From JBAXTE01 sp963556065 (GTDB lineage: Bacteria; Bacteroidota; Bacteroidia; Bacteroidales; WCHB1-69): a DNA stretch of 64,000 bases. Positions 1-8,255 of this stretch are shown in pieces. The DNA lies in contig CAUVYH020000027.1 in assembly GCA_963556065.3 (NCBI GenBank), forward strand, positions 372,001 through 436,000, read 5' to 3'. Both the position numbers and the translations under genes were made by a program. Positions within the stretch are counted from its first letter, which is position 1; every line of letters begins with the position of its first letter. The notes under the pieces are model-generated. The model saw only the letters and a program-made list of their open reading frames with translations, was not told where the DNA came from and made no database searches.

Positions 1-2
1 TT

Positions 3-1244
3 ATGAAAACTTTTATCTCTAATCTCTTCGTGGTCCTTTCCCTGATTTCTTTACCAAACCCAATTTTTGGACAGGCTCCTGCTTTAGGTACTGCGTCCGA
101 TTTTGCCGTTTTTACAGCAATTGGAGCTTTCGGAAATTCCGGGACATCTTCAATAACCGGAGATGTTGGAACTCAGGCAGGCGAATTTAGCGGGTTTCCT
201 CCGGGAACGTTGGTTGGTAATATACATGTAGCTGATACCGTTTCATATCAAGTGTCATTAGATGTAAACACGGCCTACAATAATATGGCTGAAATTACAT
301 GTGGTATTGTTTTAGGAACAACACTGGGAAACAATCAAACACTTACACCCGATGTATATTGTTTGGGAGCAGCGTCAGTATTAAACGGAAATCTTACTTT
401 AGATGGGAATGGCGATTCAAATGCATTGTTTATTTTAAAAATTAATGGCGCATTAACGACAAACAGTTTGTCGAAGGTGATTTTAATCAACTCGGTTTTG
501 GCAAGCAATGTCTATTGGTCGATTAATGGCGAGTTTGTGGCTGGAGATAGTTCTCTGTTCAAAGGAACATTACTAGTAAATGGAGCAATCAGTTTCCTTG
601 ATTATTCTTCGCTGGAAGGAAGGGCTCTTTCTCGTCAAGGAGCTATTACTTTGTCCAACAATCTGATTGAAATAAAAACACCGCTTGTAAACGTCCTTCC
701 GGTTACCCTTATCTCTTTTGAAGCTCAAACAAATAAGGCAAATACAGGCACTGTTTTAACGTGGAAAACAGCTTCGGAACTCAACAGTGCGTACTTTTTG
801 ATAGAAAGATCTTTCAATGGTGTTGATTATCAGTCGATTGGTAAAATGCAAGCTGCTGGTTCAAGCAATCAACTGAATATCTATTCTTTCGCAGACAATG
901 CACCGAATGAGGGCGTCAATTACTATCGCTTAAATCAATTTGATTTTAATGGAGTGCATAATTACTCAATGATAAAAGCCGTTTATTTTGAAAAATCAAC
1001 TGCTTCTGCAACAATAGTACCGGTCCCTTTTAGCTCTTCAATCAATGTTATAATGATTGATGCAGTGGAAAATAATACATTAAAGTTGCAAATTTTCGAT
1101 GTTACCGGTAAAGAGGTGCTTTCAGCAACCATTAACAAAGTACAAACCGATATTAACACAGATTACCTTCCATCAGGAATATATTTCTACACGATAATCG
1201 GAAATAATAGAATCATAAAATCAGGTAAATTGGTTGCCCGATAA
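3..1244 (+). CDS. Secreted DUF3494 (ice-binding-fold) protein with T9SS type A sorting domain
   Basis: Complete 413-residue ORF. Residues 1-23 are a signal peptide ending near FGQ. Residues about 27-228 match the DUF3494 ice-binding-like fold (start LGTASDFAVF, then GDVGTQAG and a long beta-solenoid-like stretch). Residues about 233-325 are the FN3-like module often placed before sorting domains (LTWKTASELNSAYFLIERS). The last 75 residues are a Por-secretion-type T9SS tail ending in SGKLVAR. Inferred to be exported across the outer membrane and attached to the surface or released. DUF3494 members bind ice, but many act as adhesins or have no known role, so ice binding is not certain here. The gene begins 2 bp inside the window, so its promoter is not visible. 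Confidence 0.88.
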   Translation: MKTFISNLFVVLSLISLPNPIFGQAPALGTASDFAVFTAIGAFGNSGTSSITGDVGTQAGEFSGFPPGTLVGNIHVADTVSYQVSLDVNTAYNNMAEITCGIVLGTTLGNNQTLTPDVYCLGAASVLNGNLTLDGNGDSNALFILKINGALTTNSLSKVILINSVLASNVYWSINGEFVAGDSSLFKGTLLVNGAISFLDYSSLEGRALSRQGAITLSNNLIEIKTPLVNVLPVTLISFEAQTNKANTGTVLTWKTASELNSAYFLIERSFNGVDYQSIGKMQAAGSSNQLNIYSFADNAPNEGVNYYRLNQFDFNGVHNYSMIKAVYFEKSTASATIVPVPFSSSINVIMIDAVENNTLKLQIFDVTGKEVLSATINKVQTDINTDYLPSGIYFYTIIGNNRIIKSGKLVAR

Positions 1245-1261
1245 TCAATACGATAACCATT

Positions 1262-1299
1262 AAACGCCAATAGTCCACAATATAACCATTGGCGTTTTT
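1262..1299 (+). terminator. Rho-independent terminator after the DUF3494 gene
   Basis: A perfect 10-bp stem (AAACGCCAAT at 1262-1271 pairing with ATTGGCGTTT at 1288-1297) with a 16-nt loop runs into a T tract. It lies 17 bp after the stop codon. Confidence 0.8.
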
Positions 1300-1314
1300 A
1301 AACTTCAGGATGAA

Positions 1315-1382
1315 GTGTGAAAGATGTAACTTTTTCCAAGAACTGTGTAATACTTTTGGCTTTGAATTGAATCAACTTTGTA
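1315..1382 (+). promoter_or_regulatory. Upstream regulatory element, copy 1 (shared with the csbD-like gene)
   Basis: GTGTGAAAGATGTAAC (1315-1330) and CCAAGAACTGTGTAATACTT (1336-1355) are followed by CAACTTTGTA (1373-1382), which fits a Bacteroidota -7 element (nnTTTG). The same three blocks occur in the same order at nearly the same spacing at 2202-2269. Inferred to be an activator site plus promoter. The regulator is unknown. Confidence 0.55.
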
Positions 1383-1480
1383 TGATGAAATACTGATTTT
1401 AATCAAGCATACAAAATGTCCAAATTTCAATCAGTTAAATAAGGAAAACAGCCTATAAACACAAATTAAAAACCAAAATT

Positions 1481-2149
1481 ATGAAATCAAAAATCATGTC
1501 AGCCATCGTAATCGTATTATTAATGGCCATTACATTTACCGGTTCTGCACAAAAAGCAAAACGGGCACAAAAAGCACCGGCTAAAAAAATTGAAAAAGCA
1601 TTGGTCGTCTCAGGTCAATTAGTTGGCTGGGTCTCTAACGACGATTTTGTTTATAACGGTTTCAACCTTCAAACGACCAACGGGATATTTCTGGTGAAAT
1701 TCCCATCAAACAAAGGGACTCAGCTAACATCAGCGGTTCAAATTGGCAATACGATCACCGTAAACGGGTTTGAAATTATTTCAAAACAAGGAGAAAAAGG
1801 AATTAAGCCAATTGAAGTTACATTCAATGGGAAAAATGTTTTTGATTCCATACCACTGCCCCCAACGGTTGCACAAGTGAAAGAGAATATTTCCAGCAAT
1901 GGTAAGATTGTCGAATTGCAAAAAGACAAACAAGGCAAGCTAAAAGGATTGATCCTGGACAACAAAATCATACTTCGTGTGCCTAAAAACTTTCCGGAAC
2001 AATTTATCAAAGAAGCAGTTGTGGGTAAAACCGTATCCTTTAGTGGCGTTAAACAAATTTTACGAAATGGAGAAGTAGCAGCCGTCAGCTATACCATCAT
2101 CCGTTGTAGAGCAATCACCATCAACGGAAAACAATACTTGACCAAATAG
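1481..2149 (+). CDS. Exported protein of unknown function
   Basis: 222 residues. A signal peptide (MKSKIMSAIVIVLLMAITFTGSA) is followed by a short lysine/alanine-rich stretch (KAKRAQKAPAKK). Two similar beta-rich halves follow, about residues 40-120 and 130-222. The phrasing (SGQLVGWVSND..., NGKIVELQKDKQGKLKGLIL...) looks like two OB-fold or beta-sandwich units, each with a VG-T-V-G pattern (IGNTITVNG, VGKTVSFSG). I do not recognise a family. It has its own promoter region with the element at 1315-1382, so it may be co-regulated with the CsbD-like gene that follows. Confidence 0.75.
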   Translation: MKSKIMSAIVIVLLMAITFTGSAQKAKRAQKAPAKKIEKALVVSGQLVGWVSNDDFVYNGFNLQTTNGIFLVKFPSNKGTQLTSAVQIGNTITVNGFEIISKQGEKGIKPIEVTFNGKNVFDSIPLPPTVAQVKENISSNGKIVELQKDKQGKLKGLILDNKIILRVPKNFPEQFIKEAVVGKTVSFSGVKQILRNGEVAAVSYTIIRCRAITINGKQYLTK

Positions 2150-2201
2150 CCTAGGCTCGTATCCCGTCATTGGCAAATTAGCAAATTAGCAAATTTTCAA
2201 T

Positions 2202-2269
2202 GTGTGAAAAATGTAACTAAAACCAAGAATTGTGTAATGCTTTCGCCTCCAAAAAGTCCCACCTTTGTA
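2202..2269 (+). promoter_or_regulatory. Upstream regulatory element, copy 2 (before the csbD-like gene)
   Basis: GTGTGAAAAATGTAAC (2202-2217) and CCAAGAATTGTGTAATGCTT (2223-2242) are followed by ACCTTTGTA (2261-2269). These match copy 1 at 1315-1382 in order and spacing. Just upstream, 2173-2196 holds a short tandem GCAAATTA repeat (about three units). The shared blocks overlap a longer open frame starting at 2204, an argument against using that upstream start for the CsbD gene. Confidence 0.55.
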
Positions 2270-2305
2270 GTGTGGGAATTCACTCACAACTTATTAGATA
2301 TAAAC

Positions 2306-2491
2306 ATGAACTCAACAAAATTAAAAGGCAACTGGAACGAGCAAAAAGGCAAGCTTAAGAAAAAATTCGCCGAATTAACCGATAACGACCTATTGTTTGA
2401 AGAAGGTAAAAAAGAGGAGATGCTTGGAAAGCTTCAAATCAAACTGGGTAAAACAAAAGAAGAAATTGACAAAATTATTGATTCACTTTAA
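2306..2491 (+). CDS. CsbD family stress protein
   Basis: 61 residues, MNSTKLKGNWNEQKGKLKKK onward, with the family pattern of a short amphipathic start, K-G-WNE-KGKLK-KF-ELTDNDLLFEEGK, and a C-terminal helix. The reading frame is open back to 2204, but the family starts at this methionine and the upstream part overlaps the regulatory element at 2202-2269, so 2306 is chosen. CsbD proteins are small soluble bacterial proteins often induced by general or envelope stress; their biochemical role is unknown. Confidence 0.9.
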   Translation: MNSTKLKGNWNEQKGKLKKKFAELTDNDLLFEEGKKEEMLGKLQIKLGKTKEEIDKIIDSL

Positions 2492-2554
2492 GTCTGAAAG
2501 ATTAAATAACAATTTTACCTCTTAATCATATTAATCATAATAAATTCTAAAACA

Positions 2555-2989
2555 ATGAAGAAACACATATTATCTCTTGCGATAATAACAATTGTAGCAG
2601 GAACAGCATTTACCGCTTGCAAATCATCGGGAGAAAAAGTAGAAAATGCACAGGAAAACGTGGAAAAAGCAGAAAATAAAGCTGCAGATGCGCGACAGGA
2701 TCTTAATGAAGCAACGAGTGACTCAATTGCCGAATACAAAAGAGATACTCGGGAAAAGATTGCCGCTCACGAAAAAAGTATAGCGGAATTTAAAGCCAGA
2801 ATCGCGAAAGACAAGAAAGAAAACAAATCAAAATACGATAAAAAAATAGCCGATTTGGAACAAAAAGACACGGATTTAAAAAAGAAGCTTGACGATTTTA
2901 AGGCAGATGGAAAAGATCAATGGGAAAAATTTAAAACAGAATTCAATCATGATCTGGATGAATTCGAGAAATCGGTTAAAAATTTATAG
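2555..2989 (+). CDS. Coiled-coil lipoprotein, stress-island type
   Basis: 144 residues. It has a lipoprotein signal peptide with the lipobox FTAC at residues 18-21 (Cys21 acylation site). Almost all the rest is a charged heptad-like coiled coil (KVENAQENVEKAENKAADAR and on to EKFKTEFNHDLDEFEKSVKNL). Predicted to be anchored in the inner or outer membrane and to extend into the periplasm. No enzymatic motif is visible. It sits between a CsbD gene and two beta-barrel genes, so a role in envelope stress or spacing is plausible but unproven. Confidence 0.8.
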   Translation: MKKHILSLAIITIVAGTAFTACKSSGEKVENAQENVEKAENKAADARQDLNEATSDSIAEYKRDTREKIAAHEKSIAEFKARIAKDKKENKSKYDKKIADLEQKDTDLKKKLDDFKADGKDQWEKFKTEFNHDLDEFEKSVKNL

Positions 2990-3090
2990 GCTAAAAGTGT
3001 CAGATAGATTTCATGGCTACTCTGATACACATTAATTAATCAACGGTACACAGACAATTAATCATTATTCAAAAATTAAAAATAATAACA

Positions 3091-3729
3091 ATGAAAAAAT
3101 CAATTTTAATACTGCTGGCTATTGCCGGGATGGCAACAATTAGCAAAGCGCAAAATTCAGAAACAGACTTCCGCGAAAAGGTTCATTTTGGGGTTAAGGC
3201 AGGGCTAAACTATGCAAACGTTTACGATTCCAAAGGCGAAAAATTTAATGCAGATGGACTATTTGGTTTCGCTGGAGGCGCATTTCTAACAATTCCTATC
3301 GGAAAGTTTATGGGGGTTCAACCGGAAATTTTATTCTCTCAAAAAGGATTTCAGGCTACCGGAAGCATTCTGGGTTTTGACTACAAATATACCCATACTG
3401 CAAATTATATTGATATCCCATTAATGTTCTCTTTAAAGCCGATTGAGTATTTAAGTATCGTAGCTGGGCCTCAATATTCCTATCTGATTAGCTACAAAAA
3501 TGATTTTACAAGTTCAATCTATAGCGATTCACAAGAACAAGAATTTAACAATGACAACATCCGTAAAAATACTTTTTGTTTCATCGGAGGGCTGGATGTT
3601 AATATTAAAAATATTGTAGTTGGAGCTAGAGTCGGTTGGGATTTTTTCAATAATAATGGAGACGGAACATCTACAACACCGAGATACAAAAATACTTGGT
3701 ATCAAGCAACTATTGGATTCAGGTTGTAA
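3091..3729 (+). CDS. Outer-membrane beta-barrel protein (PorT/OMP_b-brl_2 type), copy 1
   Basis: 212 residues. Signal peptide MKKSILILLAIAGMATISKA, then an 8-strand-like barrel: FGVKAGLNYANVY, GFAGGAFLTIPIG, GVQPEILFSQKGF, YIDIPLMFSLKP, LSIVAGPQYSYLI, FIGGLDVNIKNIVVGARVGW, and a final aromatic strand YQATIGFRL. This is the usual small porin-family layout of Bacteroidota. The gene at 3807 is a close tandem duplicate. Ligand or function unknown. Confidence 0.87.
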   Translation: MKKSILILLAIAGMATISKAQNSETDFREKVHFGVKAGLNYANVYDSKGEKFNADGLFGFAGGAFLTIPIGKFMGVQPEILFSQKGFQATGSILGFDYKYTHTANYIDIPLMFSLKPIEYLSIVAGPQYSYLISYKNDFTSSIYSDSQEQEFNNDNIRKNTFCFIGGLDVNIKNIVVGARVGWDFFNNNGDGTSTTPRYKNTWYQATIGFRL

Positions 3730-3806
3730 TAACACAAAATAGGCATCGATAAGTCCATTTACTTGAACCGTGCTAATATTATAAATCACTTTAAAATCAA
3801 GGGTAA

Positions 3807-4445
3807 ATGAAAAAAAAATTATTAATACTAATCGCATTGGCTGGGATGGCTGGCATTAGCAAAGCGCAAAAATCCGAAACGGACTTCAGTGTAAAACCAC
3901 AATTTGGAATAAAGGCCGGTGTAAACTATGCAAACGTTTACGACACTGAAGGAGAACAATTTAATGCAGATGGCAGATTTGGTTTTGCTGGAGGTGGATT
4001 CTTGTCAATTCCTATTAGTAAATTATTTGGAATTCAACCCGAAGTGTTATTCTCGCAAAAAGGATTTCAAGCCACTGGAAGTCTCTTGGGATATGAATAC
4101 AAATATACGCATACGGCAAACTATTTGGATATCCCGCTGATGTTTTCCTTTAAACCAATCGAGTTTGTTAGCATAATGGCCGGACCGCAATATTCTTACC
4201 TGATCAGTCAAAAGAATGAATTTACAAGTACAATTTATAGTGGTTCACAAGAACAGGAATTCAATAATGACAATATCCGTAAAAACACATTCTGTTTCCT
4301 TGGCGGTCTTGACCTTAATTTGAAAAATATCGTGATCAGCGGTAGAGTAGGATGGGATTTATTCAAAAACAATGGAGATGGAACTTCTACCACTCCTCGT
4401 TATAAAAACACCTGGTATCAAGCAACTATTGCGTATAGGTTTTAA
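3807..4445 (+). CDS. Outer-membrane beta-barrel protein, tandem copy 2
   Basis: 212 residues, the same length as the gene 77 bp upstream. Long identical blocks cover the whole protein, for example SQKGFQATGS, YKYTHTANY, QEQEFNNDNIRKNTFCF and the end NNGDGTSTTPRYKNTWYQAT. Signal peptide ends at SKA. Differences are mostly conservative, so this is a fairly recent tandem duplication. The gap between the copies has no terminator, so they may be co-transcribed. Function unknown. Confidence 0.87.
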   Translation: MKKKLLILIALAGMAGISKAQKSETDFSVKPQFGIKAGVNYANVYDTEGEQFNADGRFGFAGGGFLSIPISKLFGIQPEVLFSQKGFQATGSLLGYEYKYTHTANYLDIPLMFSFKPIEFVSIMAGPQYSYLISQKNEFTSTIYSGSQEQEFNNDNIRKNTFCFLGGLDLNLKNIVISGRVGWDLFKNNGDGTSTTPRYKNTWYQATIAYRF

Positions 4446-4542
4446 CACAAGCAATGAAATGGGCATTTCATTCTATATTTGAAATGTTCATTTTATTCAC
4501 AACGTAAGTTCATTAATCAACACATATTAAAAGCAAATGATC

Positions 4543-4698
4543 ATGAGCAATTTATTATATTTAGTCGCAGTAATATTTGTTATTGCATGGGCTGTAGGGT
4601 TTTTTGCGTACAGTGCCGGAGGCTTAATCCATCTTCTTCTTATTATTGCAATTATTGCCATAATTCTTAGAATTATTCAAGGGAAAAAAGTTCTTTAA
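4543..4698 (+). CDS. Lmo0937 family small membrane protein (51 residues)
   Basis: ATG at 4543 opens MSNLLYLVAVIFVIAWAVGF and ends GKKVL at a TAA (4696-4698). It has two hydrophobic helices (about residues 4-22 and 28-45) joined by AYSAGG, then a basic tail. This is the layout of the Lmo0937/DUF5670 family, usually about 50 residues and often found beside CsbD or YtxH genes. A longer open frame over the same DNA (4479-4670) is out of phase and has no recognisable features, so the shorter frame is preferred. Confidence 0.85.
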   Translation: MSNLLYLVAVIFVIAWAVGFFAYSAGGLIHLLLIIAIIAIILRIIQGKKVL

Positions 4699-4739
4699 TA
4701 AAAAAATAAAACACAACAAAAATAAAACACAACAAAATT

Positions 4740-5018
4740 ATGAACACAGGAAAAATTGTATTGGGCGTATTAGCAGGCGTAGCCGCTGGCGCAGTTTTAG
4801 GAATTTTATTTGCTCCTGACAAAGGATCGGATACCAGAAAAAAAATCGTTAGAAAAAAAAACGATTATGCTGATGCAGTAAAAGATAAGTTTAACGAATT
4901 TATCGAAAGTGTAACCGACAAATATGAAAAAACGAAAGAAGGTATTTCCGAATTTGTTGAACATGGTAAAGAAAGATCCGAAGACGTTAAAAAAGAGATG
5001 AAAGCGGTTACAAAATAA
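4740..5018 (+). CDS. YtxH domain-containing protein
   Basis: 92 residues. An N-terminal membrane helix with the family pattern (VLGVLAGVAAGAVLGILFAP, residues 8-27) is followed by DKGSDTRKKI and a long charged helix. YtxH proteins are small membrane-anchored, stress-induced proteins of unknown activity. Position after the Lmo0937-type gene and before the holin-X-like gene fits a common Bacteroidota cluster. The leader contains a short direct repeat (AAAATAAAACACAAC twice, about 4704-4736). Confidence 0.88.
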   Translation: MNTGKIVLGVLAGVAAGAVLGILFAPDKGSDTRKKIVRKKNDYADAVKDKFNEFIESVTDKYEKTKEGISEFVEHGKERSEDVKKEMKAVTK

Positions 5019-5140
5019 CCGAATTCCCTAAACCCTCCCGAATTCCCCTCGGGGTAGTGCCGATGCTATAATCCCTTTTAGTACTCGGCACTACATCTGG
5101 TAAATTTAAAACCAAATATTAATTCAATCAATTAAAAGAG

Positions 5141-5482
5141 ATGGAAGACCAAACAAATACAATGGAGTCGCTTTTCGAAAAAGCTACCGATTATGGGAAG
5201 ACTAGTTTTGAGCTGGTGAAACTGAAAGCTGTAAACAAAACTTCTGAGATTGTCTCCGAGGTAATTCCGCACACGCTTATTGTGGCAATACTAACGCTTT
5301 TTATGGTGTTTTTGAATTTGGGAATCGCCTTTTGGATTGGAGAAATCCTTGGTAAAATATTTTACGGATTCTTTGCTATTGCCGGCTTTTATGGCATTGT
5401 TGGGATTGTGATCCATGTTTTTATGCATAAATGGATTAAAAGCAAACTGCAAAATTATTTCATTAAACAAGTGCTTAAATAA
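5141..5482 (+). CDS. Phage holin family (holin-X-like) membrane protein
   Basis: 113 residues. An N-terminal amphipathic helix (SLFEKATDYGKTSFELVKLKAV) is followed by two membrane helices (about residues 46-68 and 73-97) and a basic C-terminal tail (HKWIKSKLQNYFIKQ). This matches the putative holin-X/DUF1469-type family, which is mostly chromosomal and not a lysis protein. It is 6 bp upstream of the next ORF, so the two are very likely translated from one mRNA. Its neighbours (YtxH, CsbD) suggest an envelope-stress role. Confidence 0.78.
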   Translation: MEDQTNTMESLFEKATDYGKTSFELVKLKAVNKTSEIVSEVIPHTLIVAILTLFMVFLNLGIAFWIGEILGKIFYGFFAIAGFYGIVGIVIHVFMHKWIKSKLQNYFIKQVLK

Positions 5483-5488
5483 AATCAA

Positions 5489-5887
5489 ATGGAAAAAATA
5501 AACACCGCATCCGAATTAAGGATTGCAATTCAACAATTAGAACTCAAGCAGCACGAGGATATTGTAAACATCAAAGAACAAATCAACCGGACTTACGAGA
5601 GTTTGAATCCGGTAAATATTTTGAAAAATACGTTGAATGAGATTACTTCATCTTCCTGCCTGCTCGAAAATATATTAAGCTCGAGCATGGCTTTGGTGTC
5701 GGGTTATTTCTCGAAAAAAATTGTAGTTGGCTCATCTGAGAGTCCAGTTCGAAAGATGCTTGGAGCCATTGTTCAATATGGGATAACCAATTTAGTAGTA
5801 AAACATACCGAAGATATTAAGTCATTTGGACAATTTATGGTTCAATATTTTTTGCAAAAATCGAAACCAGAATCCGAAGAAGAGTAA
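5489..5887 (+). CDS. Hypothetical protein coupled to the holin-X-like gene
   Basis: 132 residues; no family recognised. Residues 1-50 are a charged helical region (ELRIAIQQLELKQHEDIVNI). The middle has a weakly hydrophobic segment (ENILSSSMALVSGYFSKKIVVGS), and the C-terminal half has another (GAIVQYGITNLVVKH). Genes with this layout commonly follow holin-X genes in Bacteroidota, so a shared membrane-associated role is inferred. Confidence 0.72.
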   Translation: MEKINTASELRIAIQQLELKQHEDIVNIKEQINRTYESLNPVNILKNTLNEITSSSCLLENILSSSMALVSGYFSKKIVVGSSESPVRKMLGAIVQYGITNLVVKHTEDIKSFGQFMVQYFLQKSKPESEEE

Positions 5888-5925
5888 CCCAACAACTTTT
5901 TTCTTTTCACAAATTATCTTTTTTC

Positions 5926-5990
5926 TCATAATTCATAACTCATAACTCATAATTCATAACTCATAATTCATAACTCATATCTCATAACTC
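5926..5990. repeat. Simple tandem repeat of CATAACT / CATAATT heptamers
   Basis: About nine units alternate between TCATAAC and TCATAAT variants in the 227-bp gap between the 5489 gene and the perM-like gene. The repeats overlap nothing coding. Such low-complexity runs can vary by slippage, but no promoter element is clearly placed within it. Confidence 0.8.
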
Positions 5991-6114
5991 TTCACTTGTC
6001 TGTCTCATACTACTTGCTCAACTCATTCAACCTCTTTTCACGTTTCACGAACCGGGAAGAAGTGGAGCTCAGCGAAGCTAAAAATCTTTTCACTATAAAG
6101 AAACTTTCAACTTT

Positions 6115-7218
6115 ATGAACCGTACAAATTCACTTCCTTTTTATGCCAAGATCACCATCTTTTTAGTGGGGTTTATTGCCTTGATTGGAATATTGTATGT
6201 TGCACAGGATATTATCATTCCTATTGTTTTTGCCATTCTTATTGCCATTTTATTAAGCCCCGTCGTGCGCTTTTTTACCCAAAAGAAAATAAACAGAATT
6301 GTTGCAATTTCAATCACCTTATTGCTTGCTTTTTTGATAATTGCCGCCATCGGAACACTCATGATTTCTCAAGCGAGTCAGTTTGGCGACTCATGGCCTA
6401 TTTTGGTAGATAAATTCACCGAAATAATCAATAATTCAATTTTATGGTTCTCCGGCTATTTCGATATTCATGTGGATAAGATTCATGCTTGGATTTTACA
6501 AACCAAGGGAGATATTCTCAGCAATAGCAGTGATGTAATTGGGCAAACGATCATGACTCTAGGGAATGGATTGGTGATTCTTTTTTTAGTGCCTGTTTAT
6601 GTATTTGTCATATTGTTTTACCAACCGCTTTTAATTGACTTTATTCATAAGCTTTTCGGTTCAGGAAATCAACTTCAGGTAAATGAAATCATTGCTCAGA
6701 TTAAGACGGTGATTCAGCGATATTTGCTGGGACTTGTTATTGAGGCTGTCTTGGTTGCGGCACTTGATGCCGGTGCATTGTTAATATTAGGAATTGATTT
6801 TGCAATATTGTTGGGGATCCTTGGTGCCTTACTTAACCTTATTCCATACATTGGCGGATTGGTAGCAGTGGCTTTGCCCATGATGATTGCAGTAACCACA
6901 AAATCTCCAATTTATGCAATTTATGTTTTGGTCCTTTATTATATTATCCAACTCATTGATAACAACTACATAGTTCCCATTATTGTTTCCTCAAAAGTAA
7001 AGATAAATGCCCTCTTTTCAATCATTGTTGTAATTGCCGGGAATGCTCTTTGGGGAATATCCGGGATGTTTTTGTCCATCCCTTTGCTCGCGATTGTAAA
7101 ACTCATTTTCGACCATATAGAACCGTTAAAGCCATGGGGCTTTTTATTGGGTGATACTATGCCCTCATTGTCAAAAATAAAACCAATTTTCAAAAAATCA
7201 AAAAAGAAATCTGTATGA
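6115..7218 (+). CDS. AI-2E family transporter (PerM/YdiK-like)
   Basis: 367 residues with about eight membrane helices. The N-terminal pair is followed by a soluble-looking segment (residues about 100-160), then the family core: VPVYVFVILFYQPLLIDF, YLLGLVIEAVLVAALDAGAL, GALLNLIPYIGGLVAVALPM and the C-terminal GNALWGISGMFLSIPLLAI. The family includes TqsA-like proteins proposed to export autoinducer-2, and Na+/H+ antiporters, so the substrate cannot be assigned. Its stop codon overlaps the start of the GH130 gene (7215-7218), implying translational coupling. Confidence 0.9.
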   Translation: MNRTNSLPFYAKITIFLVGFIALIGILYVAQDIIIPIVFAILIAILLSPVVRFFTQKKINRIVAISITLLLAFLIIAAIGTLMISQASQFGDSWPILVDKFTEIINNSILWFSGYFDIHVDKIHAWILQTKGDILSNSSDVIGQTIMTLGNGLVILFLVPVYVFVILFYQPLLIDFIHKLFGSGNQLQVNEIIAQIKTVIQRYLLGLVIEAVLVAALDAGALLILGIDFAILLGILGALLNLIPYIGGLVAVALPMMIAVTTKSPIYAIYVLVLYYIIQLIDNNYIVPIIVSSKVKINALFSIIVVIAGNALWGISGMFLSIPLLAIVKLIFDHIEPLKPWGFLLGDTMPSLSKIKPIFKKSKKKSV

Positions 7219-8255
7219 TAAAGGTTAAAAAACTGGGGATTATCTTGTCAAAGACCCATTTGGACTTTGAAAACGAAGGAGTTTTAAACCCTGCTGTGAT
7301 TCGCGTGGGCGATAGTGTCCATATTTTCTATCGGGCCGTACAAAAAGGGAATCATTCTACTATTGGCTATTGCCGATTAGATGGCCCGTTAACGGTCGCC
7401 GAACGATGGGATAGACCTATTATGACACCCGAATTTGAATACGAAACACAAGGAGTAGAAGATGCTCGAATCGTTAAAATAGGAGAGGAGTTTTTTCTTT
7501 CATATACAGGTTACGATGGAACCAATGCACGTGGAGCATTAGCTATTTCCAACGATTTAAAAAAGTTTAAAAAACTGGGACTTGTTGTCCCTCCAATTAC
7601 CTATTCCGATTTTCTTCAATTGGCAGAATCCGCTATAAATGTAAACGAAAACTATTATAACAACCATAATTTTTACTTTAGAGATGCAAATCCGGAAAAA
7701 GAGATGATGCTTTGGGATAAAAATGTCATTTTTTTCCCACGAAGAATCAATGGCAATTTGGTCTTTCTTCATCGCATCCGACCGGGGATTCAGATGGTAT
7801 CTATAAACAATATTGAGGGACTTACTTCCGATTTTTGGAAAAATTATTTTATGAATTTTCAAGACAATATTGTACTCGATCCATTCTATCCTCATGAAGC
7901 TTCTTACATTGGAAGTGGCTGTCCTCCTATCGAGACGGAATATGGATGGCTGTTGATCTATCATGGAGTGGAAAAAACCGAACACGGACTGGTTTATTCA
8001 GCATGTGCAGCTTTGCTCGATTTAAATGATCCTTCAAAAGAACTGGCTCGGCTCCCTTACGCGCTTTTTAAACCCGAATATGAATGGGAAATTCATGGAG
8101 AGGTGAATTTCGTGGTATTCCCTACCGGTACAGCCCTGTTTGGAGGTACGCTGTTTATTTATTATGGAGCTGCCGATACCCACATTGCTGTTGCAAGTAT
8201 AAATATCAATGAGTTGTTGGTAGAGCTTTTACTTCATAAGAAAAATGAAAACTAA
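7215..8255 (+). CDS. GH130-family glycoside phosphorylase/hydrolase, copy 1
   Basis: 346 residues. A five-bladed beta-propeller pattern typical of GH130: ENEGVLNPAVIRVGD, HIFYRAV, QGVEDARIVKIGEEFFLSYTGYDG, FFPRRINGNLVFLHRIRPG, GSGCPPIETEYGWLLIYHGV and VVFPTGTALFG near the end. Asp in the EDAR motif corresponds to the usual catalytic acid position of the family. GH130 enzymes phosphorolyse or hydrolyse beta-mannosides; the exact linkage cannot be told here. The start overlaps the transporter by 4 bp. A 183-bp non-coding stretch follows, then a two-gene insert and the paralogue at 9687. Confidence 0.87.
   Translation: MIKVKKLGIILSKTHLDFENEGVLNPAVIRVGDSVHIFYRAVQKGNHSTIGYCRLDGPLTVAERWDRPIMTPEFEYETQGVEDARIVKIGEEFFLSYTGYDGTNARGALAISNDLKKFKKLGLVVPPITYSDFLQLAESAINVNENYYNNHNFYFRDANPEKEMMLWDKNVIFFPRRINGNLVFLHRIRPGIQMVSINNIEGLTSDFWKNYFMNFQDNIVLDPFYPHEASYIGSGCPPIETEYGWLLIYHGVEKTEHGLVYSACAALLDLNDPSKELARLPYALFKPEYEWEIHGEVNFVVFPTGTALFGGTLFIYYGAADTHIAVASININELLVELLLHKKNEN

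Noticed and set aside
4479..4670. 63-residue ORF
   Set aside because: Out of frame with the better-supported Lmo0937-type gene at 4543-4698 and has no features.
5141..5887. Prophage lysis genes
   Set aside because: The holin-X-like family is chromosomal and the neighbours are stress genes; no other phage genes are present.
5926..5990. Regulatory direct repeats (iteron-like origin)
   Set aside because: Units are 7 bp, low complexity, with no Rep gene or DnaA boxes nearby.
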